52,585 nucleotides of DNA, taken from positions 1 through 52,585 of the forward strand of contig CALWSF010000026.1 in the NCBI GenBank assembly GCA_944384125.1. The letters run 5' to 3'. Each line of letters opens with the position of its first letter. Position 1 is the first letter of the stretch. The stretch is from an uncultured Lachnospiraceae bacterium (GTDB lineage Bacteria; Bacillota; Clostridia; Lachnospirales; Lachnospiraceae). Under the pieces are notes generated by a model that saw only the letters and a list, made by a program, of their open reading frames with translations, searched no databases and was not told where the DNA came from. Position numbers and translations under genes: made by a program. Positions 1-6,468 of the stretch are shown here, in pieces.

Positions 1-11
1 TCGCTATTTTA
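1..11 (-). repeat. Cassette core repeat 1
   Basis: TCGCTATTTTA on the plus strand (minus: TAAAATAGCGA). It supplies the TAA stop of the cassette ending at 9 and the Asn-Ser codons of another cassette that must lie left of the window. Confidence 0.65.
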
Positions 12-317
12 TGACCAGGCCAAATTGCAAATTTGATATAAATACATAGGTCCGGAGGCAGAGCCTGTTTGAATTTTTAATGTCTTGTCTCCATTATCAG
101 TCAAAACAAAATAAGCATCTTGTTTTGCTATTGTATAAATTCTATTTTTTGAAGCACCCGAAGCACCTGACGAGATAAAATACGCACATCCTACGGCGTA
201 GTCATTTGCGACGGTTAACAAAAAGTTACCGTAATTAGGAAGTGCAATAAAATATTCTTGTCCTGACGATAAAAATTGTTTTTGTATAAATTTTATTCCA
301 TATAGTAACTCGCTATT
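9..317 (-). CDS. Silent tail-fibre C-terminal cassette D (102 codons, no native start)
   Basis: The frame opens in the core at 310-320 as Asn-Ser-Glu and ends at a TAA in the core at 1-11. The product would be about 102 residues, rich in Tyr, Gly, Ser and Asn, typical of a beta-structured receptor-binding tip. An in-frame ATG exists upstream at 345-347, but no ribosome binding site precedes it and it reads through the previous cassette's end. I read it as a silent module that is expressed only after recombination onto a fibre gene. The family is not recognised with certainty. Confidence 0.5.
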   Translation of the reverse strand, partial: NSELLYGIKFIQKQFLSSGQEYFIALPNYGNFLLTVANDYAVGCAYFISSGASGASKNRIYTIAKQDAYFVLTDNGDKTLKIQTGSASGPMYLYQICNLAWS

Positions 318-320
318 TAA
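310..320 (-). repeat. Cassette core repeat 2
   Basis: TCGCTATTTAA on the plus strand. On the minus strand it carries the TAG stop of the upstream cassette and the codons TTA-AAT-AGC-GAG that open the next one in another frame. Confidence 0.65.
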
Positions 321-639
321 TTGCAAGCACATCATAATATGGCTCATAAGTTAACCCGGTGCCATGATTAGATGTAAGTAATTGTATGCTCGTAACGGAA
401 ACAGATAATAAAAGTGCAGCGTAATATTGAGAGTTTGAAAAATATCCATTATATAACGTTACGTTTCTCGAAAATTTTGATAAAGACGGTATATATATCT
501 CAATAACAGATGAACCTGCATTAGGGAAAGTTGCTTTGATGATTAAATATTTATATCCATTCAGATTATAGGAATGTAATTCATTATCTGATATGTTTTG
601 AAACAGCGCAATAATTTGGGTAAGCACTATTTCGCTATT
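313..639 (-). CDS. Silent tail-fibre C-terminal cassette C (108 codons, no native start)
   Basis: The frame opens at AAT-AGC-GAA in the core at 632-642 and stops at TAG (313-315) inside the next core. The sequence is Asn/Ser/Tyr/Leu rich with alternating hydrophobic strands, consistent with a small beta-sandwich fibre tip. A GTG at 627 can act as a nominal start but has no Shine-Dalgarno. Its size and boundaries match its sister cassettes, while the sequence between cores is different, as expected for alternative binding tips. Confidence 0.5.
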   Translation of the reverse strand, partial: NSEIVLTQIIALFQNISDNELHSYNLNGYKYLIIKATFPNAGSSVIEIYIPSLSKFSRNVTLYNGYFSNSQYYAALLLSVSVTSIQLLTSNHGTGLTYEPYYDVLAIK

Positions 640-642
640 TTA
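632..642 (-). repeat. Cassette core repeat 3
   Basis: TCGCTATTTTA on the plus strand. The cassette upstream on the minus strand ends with two successive TAA codons at 640-645 against this core, and the next opens as AAT-AGC-GAA. Confidence 0.65.
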
Positions 643-930
643 TTATAATTCAGTAAGAGTAACATTTTTCCATATAAAATCTGAACCATATAAAAATCCA
701 ATTCCCATCTTTTTACTATAGGGATTAATTAATAGACAAAATTCTTCATCGGATATTGCTGTTTTTAAAATATAAGTTCTACCTCCCAATTTTAAATTAT
801 TTGGTATGTTATCAATATTATTTATAATTTCACTAGTAACTAAATAAAATCCAGTTGGAGCATCTTTTATATCAGACCAATTTGGATAATTCCAGTATCT
901 AAAATTAAAAAAATACCCAATATCGCTATT
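643..930 (-). CDS. Silent tail-fibre cassette B with pyocin-knob-like sequence (95 codons, no start codon near its 5' end)
   Basis: Reading from AAT-AGC-GAT at 930 gives an unbroken 95-codon frame ending in TAA at 643-645. It would be missed by ordinary gene calling because its first ATG is about three quarters of the way through. The segment containing W-N-Y-P-N-W-S-D followed by A-P-T-G-F-Y-L-V resembles the pyocin-knob/tail-fibre pattern in which a Trp-Asp stretch precedes a Gly-Phe/Tyr-Tyr-Leu/Met-Val strand. The C-terminus ends W-K-N-V-T-L-T-E-L. This cassette is the best evidence that the modules are start-less C-terminal parts and not independent genes. The fold assignment is from memory of the family. 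Confidence 0.55.
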   Translation of the reverse strand, partial: NSDIGYFFNFRYWNYPNWSDIKDAPTGFYLVTSEIINNIDNIPNNLKLGGRTYILKTAISDEEFCLLINPYSKKMGIGFLYGSDFIWKNVTLTEL

Positions 931-933
931 TTA
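923..933 (-). repeat. Cassette core repeat 4
   Basis: TCGCTATTTTA on the plus strand. It provides the TAG stop of the cassette at 926-1300 and the Asn-Ser-Asp opening of the cassette at 643-930. Confidence 0.65.
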
Positions 934-1300
934 TTTTTATAGCCCATAGTTCATATTGAAGAGTTAAGCCAATCCTAGAACACCAAACAAAGAAATGCAG
1001 TGTTGTTTGTTGGCCAAAAGAACGCATCATTACATTATTTACGGATCTGTTAGTTGTTTCTTCAGGCAACCCTGAAACAGGAACTATTAGAGTTTTTTCA
1101 TATAGGCTAACAGGTGTATTGATTGTATCAATACTTGTATCAATATATATACTGTTTGCACAAGTTGTATCTGCTTTATATCCTATGATGTAGGTGCCTG
1201 GTGGAAAGGTAATAGATTTTTCCGAATTAATCCATGTGGATTGTGTTGCAGGCGTAATATTTCCAACTCCGGACCAATATTGCGCAGCTATGTCGCTATT
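926..1300 (-). CDS. Silent tail-fibre C-terminal cassette A (124 codons, no native start)
   Basis: The frame opens with Asn-Ser-Asp-Ile-Ala-Ala in the core at 1293-1303 and ends at TAG 926-928 in the next core. A TTG at 1304-1306 could nominally start it, but nothing resembling a ribosome binding site precedes it; the sequence upstream is the terminator hairpin. The product has Gly-Thr-Tyr-Ile-Ile-Gly-Tyr strands and ends with Leu-Trp-Ala-Ile-Lys-Ile-Lys, consistent with a beta-sandwich fibre tip. It is the first cassette of the array on its strand. Confidence 0.5.
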   Translation of the reverse strand, partial: NSDIAAQYWSGVGNITPATQSTWINSEKSITFPPGTYIIGYKADTTCANSIYIDTSIDTINTPVSLYEKTLIVPVSGLPEETTNRSVNNVMMRSFGQQTTLHFFVWCSRIGLTLQYELWAIKIK

Positions 1301-1303
1301 TAA
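1293..1303 (-). repeat. Cassette core repeat 5 (outermost on the right)
   Basis: TCGCTATTTAA on the plus strand, lying 10 bp from the base of the terminator hairpin. On the minus strand it reads Leu-Asn-Ser-Asp with no coding sequence upstream, so it marks the edge of the cassette array. Confidence 0.65.
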
Positions 1304-1312
1304 CAAGAAATA

Positions 1313-1350
1313 AGAAAAGAGTCTTCGTTATTTTCGAAGGTTCTTTTTTT
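1313..1350 (+). terminator. Intrinsic terminator at the edge of the cassette array
   Basis: GAGTCTTCG (1319-1327) pairs with CGAAGGTTC (1335-1343) using two G-U pairs. The loop is 7 nt and a T7 run follows at 1344-1350. It would end transcription coming through the array on the plus strand, as expected if the expressed fibre gene is plus-strand and lies to the left. Confidence 0.75.
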
Positions 1351-1386
1351 ATATAAAAATCAAAAATAAAAGAAAGGAAGAAGAGT

Positions 1387-1764
1387 ATGGACAAAATGAT
1401 TATTAAAGATGGAACAGAAATTGCGTTGGAGGCTGGCGCAGCGCTTTCGGATATCCGGATTGTATCCGAGAATCGGGAAGCTATGTTGAGTGTTTGGGAT
1501 AAATTTACACCAGACAATCTTAAATCAGTCACAATCAAAAATGATGTCGGCCTTACGGTAGCAGAATACAAAGATTTAATTCTGGAGTCGGAAACGTCTA
1601 TTGTGGATGTATCGTCTGGAGCAGTATCCACATCTTATCATATGCGGGAAAAAACAGATGAGGAGAAGCGTCTGGATGCGCTTGAAGATGGACAGGCAAT
1701 ACAGGATTCGGCCATCAGTGATCTGGGAGAGGTAACAAGTCAGTTAGCAGGAGGTGTGCAGTAA
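1387..1764 (+). CDS. Small phage tail-end protein, hypothetical
   Basis: 125 residues, preceded by AAAGAAAGGAAGAAG. The protein is acidic with no membrane segment. It begins with a compact M-I-I-K-D-G-T-E-I-A-L-E strand and ends in a predicted helix rich in Glu, Asp and Gln. Proteins of this size and style commonly lie between tail-fibre and lysis genes in Clostridia siphophages. It overlaps the next small gene by 1 bp (TAATG), so the two are translationally coupled. No specific function is recognised. A role in the tail tip or baseplate region is inferred only from position. Confidence 0.6.
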   Translation: MDKMIIKDGTEIALEAGAALSDIRIVSENREAMLSVWDKFTPDNLKSVTIKNDVGLTVAEYKDLILESETSIVDVSSGAVSTSYHMREKTDEEKRLDALEDGQAIQDSAISDLGEVTSQLAGGVQ

Positions 1765-1871
1765 TGGGAGCTTTTTATGGAAGTAAAATTTGTAGGGGAG
1801 AAATGATGATTAATGATGTGCCTGTTTTCTGGAGAGAAAAAACTGAAAAATGGCTCAAAGAAAATATATAG
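1764..1871 (+). CDS. 35-residue phage protein, hypothetical (XkdX-like position)
   Basis: A very short gene starting at ATG 1764, where it overlaps the preceding stop codon (TAATG), with AGGAGGTG at 1750-1757 as ribosome binding site. It stops at TAG 1869-1871. The product is hydrophilic with a Trp-containing C-terminal helix (F-W-R-E-K-T-E-K-W-L-K). Many Firmicutes phages carry a 35-50 residue XkdX-type protein between the tail-end gene and the holin. Size and position fit, but the sequence is too short for a firm family call. Confidence 0.5.
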   Translation: MGAFYGSKICRGEMMINDVPVFWREKTEKWLKENI

Positions 1872-1890
1872 GATAAGGGGGATGAAAGAC

Positions 1891-2370
1891 ATGAAAAAAG
1901 AATATGCGATGATGGCTCAGGGAGCTGTGGCAGCTGTTGGTGCACTATTAAGCGATAGACTGGGAATTCTTTATCCGGTTCTTTGTGCATTGATTGCAGT
2001 CATGGTAATTGATTATATAACGGGAATGGCAGCCAGTAAAGCAGAAGCAATTGATCATCCAGACGATCCAAATTATGGATGGTCCAGTAAGAAAGGAGCA
2101 AAAGGAATATTGAAAAAGTTTGGATATGCGTGTGTGATTACAGCTGCGGTTTTGGTTGACTACATAATCTCTCTTACATCACAGCGTTTAGGATTTAATA
2201 TGCCAGCAAATATATTTTTCGGTCTTTTAGTGTCTATATGGTATTTTCTGAATGAGATACTGTCAATTATTGAAAATGCCGGCCGGATGGGAGCGGATGT
2301 ACCAAAATGGTTATGCGATTATATTATGGTATTAAAGTCAAAAGTAAACGATGAGGGGGAGAAAAAATGA
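1891..2370 (+). CDS. Phage holin (TcdE/phage_holin_4 family)
   Basis: 159 residues from ATG 1891, which has an AAGGGGG ribosome binding site about 9 nt upstream; earlier in-frame starts have no such site. The protein has an N-terminal hydrophobic segment (about residues 5-40, containing G-I-L-Y-P-V-L and V-I-D-Y-I-T-G-M), a central Lys-rich loop with Trp-Ser-Ser-Lys-Lys-Gly, and two further hydrophobic stretches. The Asp-Tyr-Ile-Thr-Gly motif followed by S-S-K-K-G is characteristic of the toxin secretion/phage lysis holin family. It would form the membrane lesion that lets the endolysin reach the wall. It overlaps the next gene by ATGA. Confidence 0.85.
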   Translation: MKKEYAMMAQGAVAAVGALLSDRLGILYPVLCALIAVMVIDYITGMAASKAEAIDHPDDPNYGWSSKKGAKGILKKFGYACVITAAVLVDYIISLTSQRLGFNMPANIFFGLLVSIWYFLNEILSIIENAGRMGADVPKWLCDYIMVLKSKVNDEGEKK

Positions 2371-2531
2371 TAGGAAGCGAACAAAGAAAAGAACTGGGAG
2401 ATAAATGGTTTGAAAAGCTCCAGGGAGAGGTGTCTGGGGCATCTAAAGAGGGACTGGAAGATTTTAGAGCAGCTATTAATCCGGATGCAATGGGGCCAGA
2501 CGGGAAGGAGGGGATTGATGATGCAGATTAA
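2367..2531 (+). CDS. Small hydrophilic phage protein between holin and endolysin
   Basis: 54 residues from ATG 2367, which overlaps the holin stop (ATGA) and has GAGGGGGAG just upstream. The sequence is acidic and helical, ending in Gly-Ile-Asp-Asp-Ala-Asp. Its 3' end overlaps the amidase start by 14 nt, making a three-gene coupled lysis unit. No family is recognised. Clear starts, ribosome binding site and tight overlaps support a real gene. Confidence 0.5.
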   Translation: MIGSEQRKELGDKWFEKLQGEVSGASKEGLEDFRAAINPDAMGPDGKEGIDDAD

Positions 2532-3318
2532 TCAGCTCCTGACACCGTACAATTACAGTAACGGTTCCGTTGACCGCATCCGCTACATCGTCATCCACTA
2601 TGTGGGGGCCACTGGCGGAGCAAGAGCCAATTGCGAATACTACGCCAACAAATACATTGGCGCCAGCGCCCACTATTTTGTGGGATTTGAGGGAGAAATC
2701 TGGCAGTCGGTAGAGGACAAAAATATTGCATGGCACTGTGGTGCGAAATCATATAAGCACTCGGAATGCCGCAATTCCAACAGCATCGGTATTGAGCTGT
2801 GCGTGCGCAATCGCGGTAGCCAGGCTGCGGACAGCCGGGACTGGTATTTTGAGGATGCCACAGTTCAGACAGCTATAGAGCTTACAAAAATGTTGATGAA
2901 GAAATATGACATTGATGCGGAACACGTGCTCCGTCATTATGATGTGACAGGAAAAATATGTCCCAATCCGTATGTCTATAACCACACATCTCACACTTGG
3001 GACGATTTCAAAGCAGCTCTGATGGCTAAAGTCAGTGCCGGGTGGGAATATGATGGACAGCCAAAATACCGATATATGAAGGAAAATGGCGAATACGCGG
3101 CAGATGAGTGGCTTGTCATCAACCATCACTGGTATTTATTCGGGACGGACGGTTATATGCTGACCGGATGGCAGAAATGGAATGGCAGCCGGGTAGTTGC
3201 CCCAGATGAGCCGGGAGACTGGTATTTTCTGGATAATACAGCCGGAGGCCCGCTGGAGGGGGCCTGCTGGCATTCCCGGGAAAATGGTGCTCAGGAGATA
3301 TGGTATGTTGAATGTTGA
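2518..3318 (+). CDS. Phage endolysin: N-acetylmuramoyl-L-alanine amidase (Amidase_2) with cell-wall-binding repeats
   Basis: 266 residues from ATG 2518 (or 2521), placed by AAGGAGGGG at 2505-2513. The amidase_2/PGRP domain spans about residues 15-165. It shows I-V-I-H-Y-V-G with the first zinc His, a central W-H-C-G-A-K-S, S-I-G-I-E-L-C, and a later L-R-H-Y-D-V-T-G-K-x-C-P-N-P motif carrying the second His and the Cys ligand. The C-terminal 80 residues contain Trp/Tyr/Gly repeats (W-Y-L-F-G-T-D-G-Y-M-L-T-G-W) of the choline-binding-like cell-wall-binding type. It cleaves the MurNAc-L-Ala bond of peptidoglycan at the end of the lytic cycle. It is the last prophage gene before the att-like site. 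Confidence 0.93.
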   Translation: MMQINQLLTPYNYSNGSVDRIRYIVIHYVGATGGARANCEYYANKYIGASAHYFVGFEGEIWQSVEDKNIAWHCGAKSYKHSECRNSNSIGIELCVRNRGSQAADSRDWYFEDATVQTAIELTKMLMKKYDIDAEHVLRHYDVTGKICPNPYVYNHTSHTWDDFKAALMAKVSAGWEYDGQPKYRYMKENGEYAADEWLVINHHWYLFGTDGYMLTGWQKWNGSRVVAPDEPGDWYFLDNTAGGPLEGACWHSRENGAQEIWYVEC

Positions 3319-3327
3319 ATAAAGAAT

Positions 3328-3351
3328 GTGGCGGGGATTTTGTCCCGCCAC
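3328..3351 (+). terminator. Hairpin after the endolysin gene
   Basis: GTGGCGGG (3328-3335) pairs perfectly with CCCGCCAC (3344-3351) around an 8-nt loop, just after the endolysin stop. It is followed by a T-poor tail (GCTTATCATTTCT), so it is a weak or factor-assisted terminator or an mRNA-stabilising hairpin. Confidence 0.6.
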
Positions 3352-3682
3352 GCTTATCATTTCTAATGCAATTTATAGGGATGCGTCAGTTGACGAAAAA
3401 ACTAGTGTACTGTAGTAAGTACAGTCTAAATCATGCCAAGTCTATCCCAAGTGTAGGCCAAAATCTGTACAGCGATATTACTGGCTTTCTTTCGTTCATA
3501 ATTTTACTCCCTAAGAGGATACTGTTTTGATATAATTCGTGTTGCATTTTGTGTTGCATTTGTTTGAAAAATCGCATATTAAAATGTAAAACTCCATCAT
3601 AAAAAGAAAAAAGAAATATCCACAAATCCTTTAAAATAAAAGAAATTATGTTTTGTCAATGATTTTTTGATTTTTGTTGATA

Positions 3683-3706
3683 CAGTTCGAATCTGGTTGT
3701 CGCCTC
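3683..3706 (+). other. tRNA-Cys 3'-end remnant: probable prophage attachment site
   Basis: The sequence reads as the 3' part of a tRNA: T-arm CAG-TTCGAAT-CTG, two further T-stem bases, then TGTCGCC as the acceptor 3' strand and T as discriminator base. U73 with an acceptor of the GGCGACA/TGTCGCC type is typical of tRNA-Cys. The 5' part of the T-stem does not match beyond CAG, and no anticodon arm lies upstream, so this is a fragment. A terminator follows at once. I infer that the phage integrated into the 3' end of a tRNA-Cys gene and this is the distal copy of the core. Confidence 0.55.
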
Positions 3707-3710
3707 TGAA

Positions 3711-3738
3711 GAGAGTCACAGAAATGTGGCTCTTTTTT
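3711..3738 (+). terminator. Intrinsic terminator following the tRNA remnant
   Basis: GAGTCACA (3713-3720), loop GAAA, TGTGGCTC (3725-3732; one G-U pair), then TTTTTT. It is probably the original terminator of the disrupted tRNA gene, and it insulates the CIS locus from prophage transcription. Confidence 0.85.
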
Positions 3739-3791
3739 GCGTTGTAAAGCAATAGTGAATGAGGAAAATTTAAAATGTGAATTATTACTTG

Positions 3792-3820
3792 TTGACATAA
3801 AAATTTGACATTGATAAAAT
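3792..3820 (+). promoter_or_regulatory. Sigma-A promoter of the CIS regulator gene
   Basis: TTGACA (3792-3797), 17-bp spacer, TAAAAT (3815-3820), in an AT-rich stretch 48 bp before the regulator's start. A second TTGACA at 3805-3810 lies too near the -10 to serve as -35, and may matter for factor binding. Confidence 0.7.
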
Positions 3821-3867
3821 TAAAAAAAGATACGCATAGATCGTTGGAATGATATGGTATTGAGAGA

Positions 3868-6468
3868 ATGATATTAGAAAGTAAAATACATGGACCCCAG
3901 GCGGAGCGGAATGTTGTCATACGCAGGAGATTAATTTCCAATATGGATGATGCCAAAATGCGGTTGTTCGTTCTCCATGCACCGGCGGGCTATGGTAAAA
4001 CAATTCTTATAAACTCATATATGCGGCTGGCGGAAACGCCTGGTGTATGGTATCAGCTTGGGAAAGGCGACAACGATGTCACTACTTTTCTGGAGTATCT
4101 GACGGCAGCTGTTCGATGTGTGTTTCCGGATTTTGCGCCGGGGTGCAGTCATAGTGTGCAGGAAGCAGTGTATGCTTTTGTAAAGGCTCTGGAGATGGAA
4201 AAGCCGCAGCATCTTAATATTTTTTTTGACGATTATCAGGAAATATATGCCTCTGAAATTGATGAATTGATGGCATTTTTGATAAATCATGCACCAGAAG
4301 GGATTCGTTTTTTCCTGACTACAAAAGGGAGAATCCCTTCTTTTGCAATGCGTTTTATTTTGCGTGATGAGGCATCGGTATTAACTTCAAAGCAGTTGCC
4401 TTTTACATTGGATGAGACAGGAGAGCTTCTGGGGCAGATATCGGGCAGAATGATAGATCCGGAAACGACAGCACTTGTTTATGATTATACACAGGGGTGG
4501 CCTGCCGGAGTACGTTTTTTGGGTTTATATCTGCGTGAAGAAAAAAATGAGTTAAATCGGGATACAATTGCCAGTGCATGCCGCGAGTATCGGGTTGATG
4601 ATTTTATTATGCATGAGCTGTTTAAACGGCTGCCATATCAGATTCAGAACTATCTGAAGTGTACATCTCCTCTTGATTATATGACAGCAGCGCTGTGCAA
4701 TGCTGTGTTGGGCGTGCATGATATGGGAGGAGTCTTGGATTATCTGGTTCAGGAAGGTATTTTTACACAGAAGATAAAGGGTAAACGTGATACTTACCGC
4801 TATCATCTGCTGTTTAAAAATTTTCTTTTGGAACAGATTTCTCTGGCGGATCAGAAACAGATTTTAGGACGTGCTGCCAGAGTACTTCTTAATACATCTC
4901 AGAAGGAACTGGGAATAGAGTATGCAATCCGTGCCGGAGAATATGAGCTGGCTGAAACTGCGATAGGGCGGTTTGGCAGTCTGTTTTTTGAGGAAGAAAA
5001 ATGGAATTTGCTGGCCAGGTGGATTGATTTTCTTCGAACCAGGGAAGATGAGATTGGAGTATCCAACTGGCTTTTGATAGGAAAGTATGAAATTCTGTGG
5101 AAACAGGAAGAACAGGGCAGAGAGTGTTTTGTAAAAGCATATGAACTGGCATTGCAACAGAGAATTGAACCGGCATTTTATGCGGCAACAGAGCTTTTAT
5201 CGGAATATTTTTTGCGCAGGGAAGAGACGGAGTCTGCAGAATTGACAGTAGAACAGGCAATTGAGGACTGGGGGAAGCCTCATAGCAGAATGTGGTTTCT
5301 TCTTGTCTTTCGAAAGGCTCAGGTTTATCTGATAAATGGAAGGGAACAGGCGGCAAAACGCCAGCTTCTTGATCTGGCAGAGCATACGGAAGCGGGAATG
5401 AGATTCCGATCAAGAGAAGTTCTGGAAATCAAAGAAAGGGCCAAACAGCTTTTTGATATTCTGACGGAAACGGATATGAAGCATCTGGCTCTGTTTTATG
5501 ACGGAGAAAAAACGGAACAGCTTAACCGGCTTGTTGCGGCACTCAGGCTTATGGAAGCTGAGCAATATGAGTTTCTGGAGGGAAGATGCTCAGGGCTTAT
5601 TGAAAAATTGGATTCGTTTTCGGGTACTGTGTGCGGGGAAAGTCTTTCAGCACTTTTGGGATACTGGCTGTGCAGAACGGGAAAATGGAGTGAAGGAAGG
5701 CGCTATCTGATTCGGGGGATGAGCTTTTTATTAAAAGGCAGGTTTGACCGTTTGAATGTCAGCCCGTCAGTTAAAATATCAATGGGGCAGTTTTACAGCT
5801 TGCTGAAAGGCGGTTATCTCGATTTGGAGAGAAGAAGGCCGCTGTTTGCCTGCTGTTTTGGCAATTTTCGGATTTTTGATATTGAAACGGGAGAAAATGT
5901 AAGGTGGAGAACACATAAAGCCCAGGAATGCATTGCATATTTGATACATATGAGAGGAAAAGCAGTTTCCCGTGATGCACTCATAAATATTTTATGGAGT
6001 GGAGACGATGAACCGGATAAATTGATTTTAATGCTGCATAATATTCTGTCAAGTATCCGCAAGAGTCTGGAACCTTTTGGCGGTCGTAATATTTTATGCA
6101 GTCAGAATGGGCAGTACTGGATTGATACGTCATGTATCTGTACGGAATTAAGTTTAATGGATCCCATTATTGAATCCATAAGAACAGGAAACCAGTGGAA
6201 TATTACAAATTATGCCTGGATTATGGAAATTTTTGCAGACAGGGAATATATGCAGGATATTGACAGCAGCTGGTGTGAGGAGAGCAAGTATTATTATCAG
6301 CGCTGTCTTTGTGACGGAATGTATCAGGCGGGGCTGTATTTTATGACGCAGAAAGAATATGACAGGGCGGATCAGATGCTTAAGAAAGCACAGGAATTTT
6401 TTCCATGTGATGAGAAAATTGCACGGATGCTGGAGAAATGTACCGAAAAATCGAAAGGAGACGAATGA
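3868..6468 (+). CDS. STAND-ATPase transcriptional regulator with SARP-type winged helix and BTAD domain
   Basis: 866 residues. The N-terminus resembles MalT/LuxR-family STAND regulators: a conserved opening with R-R-R-L-I, then Walker A A-P-A-G-Y-G-K-T (about residues 38-45) and Walker B F-F-D-D-Y-Q-E (about 117-123). A long alpha-helical, TPR-like middle follows (about 330-640). Instead of a LuxR helix-turn-helix, the C-terminus (about 663-760) is an OmpR/SARP-type winged helix starting F-G-N-F-R-I-F and containing S-R-D-A-L-I-N-I-L-W. It is followed by a BTAD-like helical domain to the end. It has its own promoter, and its stop overlaps the first ATPase gene by 4 bp. It is therefore probably the pathway-specific activator of the CIS operon, responding to a small ligand or protein signal (inference). 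Confidence 0.85.
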   Translation: MILESKIHGPQAERNVVIRRRLISNMDDAKMRLFVLHAPAGYGKTILINSYMRLAETPGVWYQLGKGDNDVTTFLEYLTAAVRCVFPDFAPGCSHSVQEAVYAFVKALEMEKPQHLNIFFDDYQEIYASEIDELMAFLINHAPEGIRFFLTTKGRIPSFAMRFILRDEASVLTSKQLPFTLDETGELLGQISGRMIDPETTALVYDYTQGWPAGVRFLGLYLREEKNELNRDTIASACREYRVDDFIMHELFKRLPYQIQNYLKCTSPLDYMTAALCNAVLGVHDMGGVLDYLVQEGIFTQKIKGKRDTYRYHLLFKNFLLEQISLADQKQILGRAARVLLNTSQKELGIEYAIRAGEYELAETAIGRFGSLFFEEEKWNLLARWIDFLRTREDEIGVSNWLLIGKYEILWKQEEQGRECFVKAYELALQQRIEPAFYAATELLSEYFLRREETESAELTVEQAIEDWGKPHSRMWFLLVFRKAQVYLINGREQAAKRQLLDLAEHTEAGMRFRSREVLEIKERAKQLFDILTETDMKHLALFYDGEKTEQLNRLVAALRLMEAEQYEFLEGRCSGLIEKLDSFSGTVCGESLSALLGYWLCRTGKWSEGRRYLIRGMSFLLKGRFDRLNVSPSVKISMGQFYSLLKGGYLDLERRRPLFACCFGNFRIFDIETGENVRWRTHKAQECIAYLIHMRGKAVSRDALINILWSGDDEPDKLILMLHNILSSIRKSLEPFGGRNILCSQNGQYWIDTSCICTELSLMDPIIESIRTGNQWNITNYAWIMEIFADREYMQDIDSSWCEESKYYYQRCLCDGMYQAGLYFMTQKEYDRADQMLKKAQEFFPCDEKIARMLEKCTEKSKGDE

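Larger units (their letters stand above)
1..1303 (-). other. Silent tail-fibre C-terminal cassette cluster (probable phase-variation locus)
   Basis: Four consecutive minus-strand open frames are separated by five copies of the 11-bp core TCGCTATTT[T/A]A at 1-11, 310-320, 632-642, 923-933 and 1293-1303. Read on the minus strand, each cassette opens in the same frame with Asn-Ser-Asp/Glu encoded by the core, and the previous cassette's stop codon (TAA or TAG) lies in or directly beside that core. None has a credible ribosome binding site. The adjacent prophage genes are on the plus strand. This is the layout of shufflon or inversion-type receptor-binding protein variation, where silent C-termini are recombined onto one expressed fibre gene. 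That gene and the recombinase would lie left of the window. The layout is seen; the recombination is inferred. Confidence 0.7.
3319..3867. other. Intergenic junction between prophage and CIS locus
   Basis: About 550 bp without a supportable gene. It contains, in order: the post-endolysin hairpin; an inverted repeat TGTACT-6 nt-AGTACA at about 3403-3420; an extended -10-like TGATATAAT at 3528-3536 with no good -35; an imperfect direct repeat GTGTTGCATTT (two copies, 3540-3562); the tRNA-Cys 3'-end-like sequence with terminator; and the promoter of the regulator gene. Open frames here are short and lack ribosome binding sites. Confidence 0.6.

Noticed and set aside
1-1303. Diversity-generating retroelement or CRISPR array
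   Set aside because: Cores are only 11 bp, spacing is about 300 bp and the modules are coding; no reverse transcriptase, template repeat or cas gene is visible.
1764-3318. Holin and endolysin as release functions of the CIS
   Set aside because: They are separated from the CIS cluster by a hairpin, a tRNA-derived att-like site, a strong terminator and a new promoter, and fit ordinary prophage late genes.
3528-3536. Extended -10 promoter TGATATAAT
   Set aside because: There is no matching -35 and no gene directly downstream before the terminator at 3711; not strong enough to list alone.
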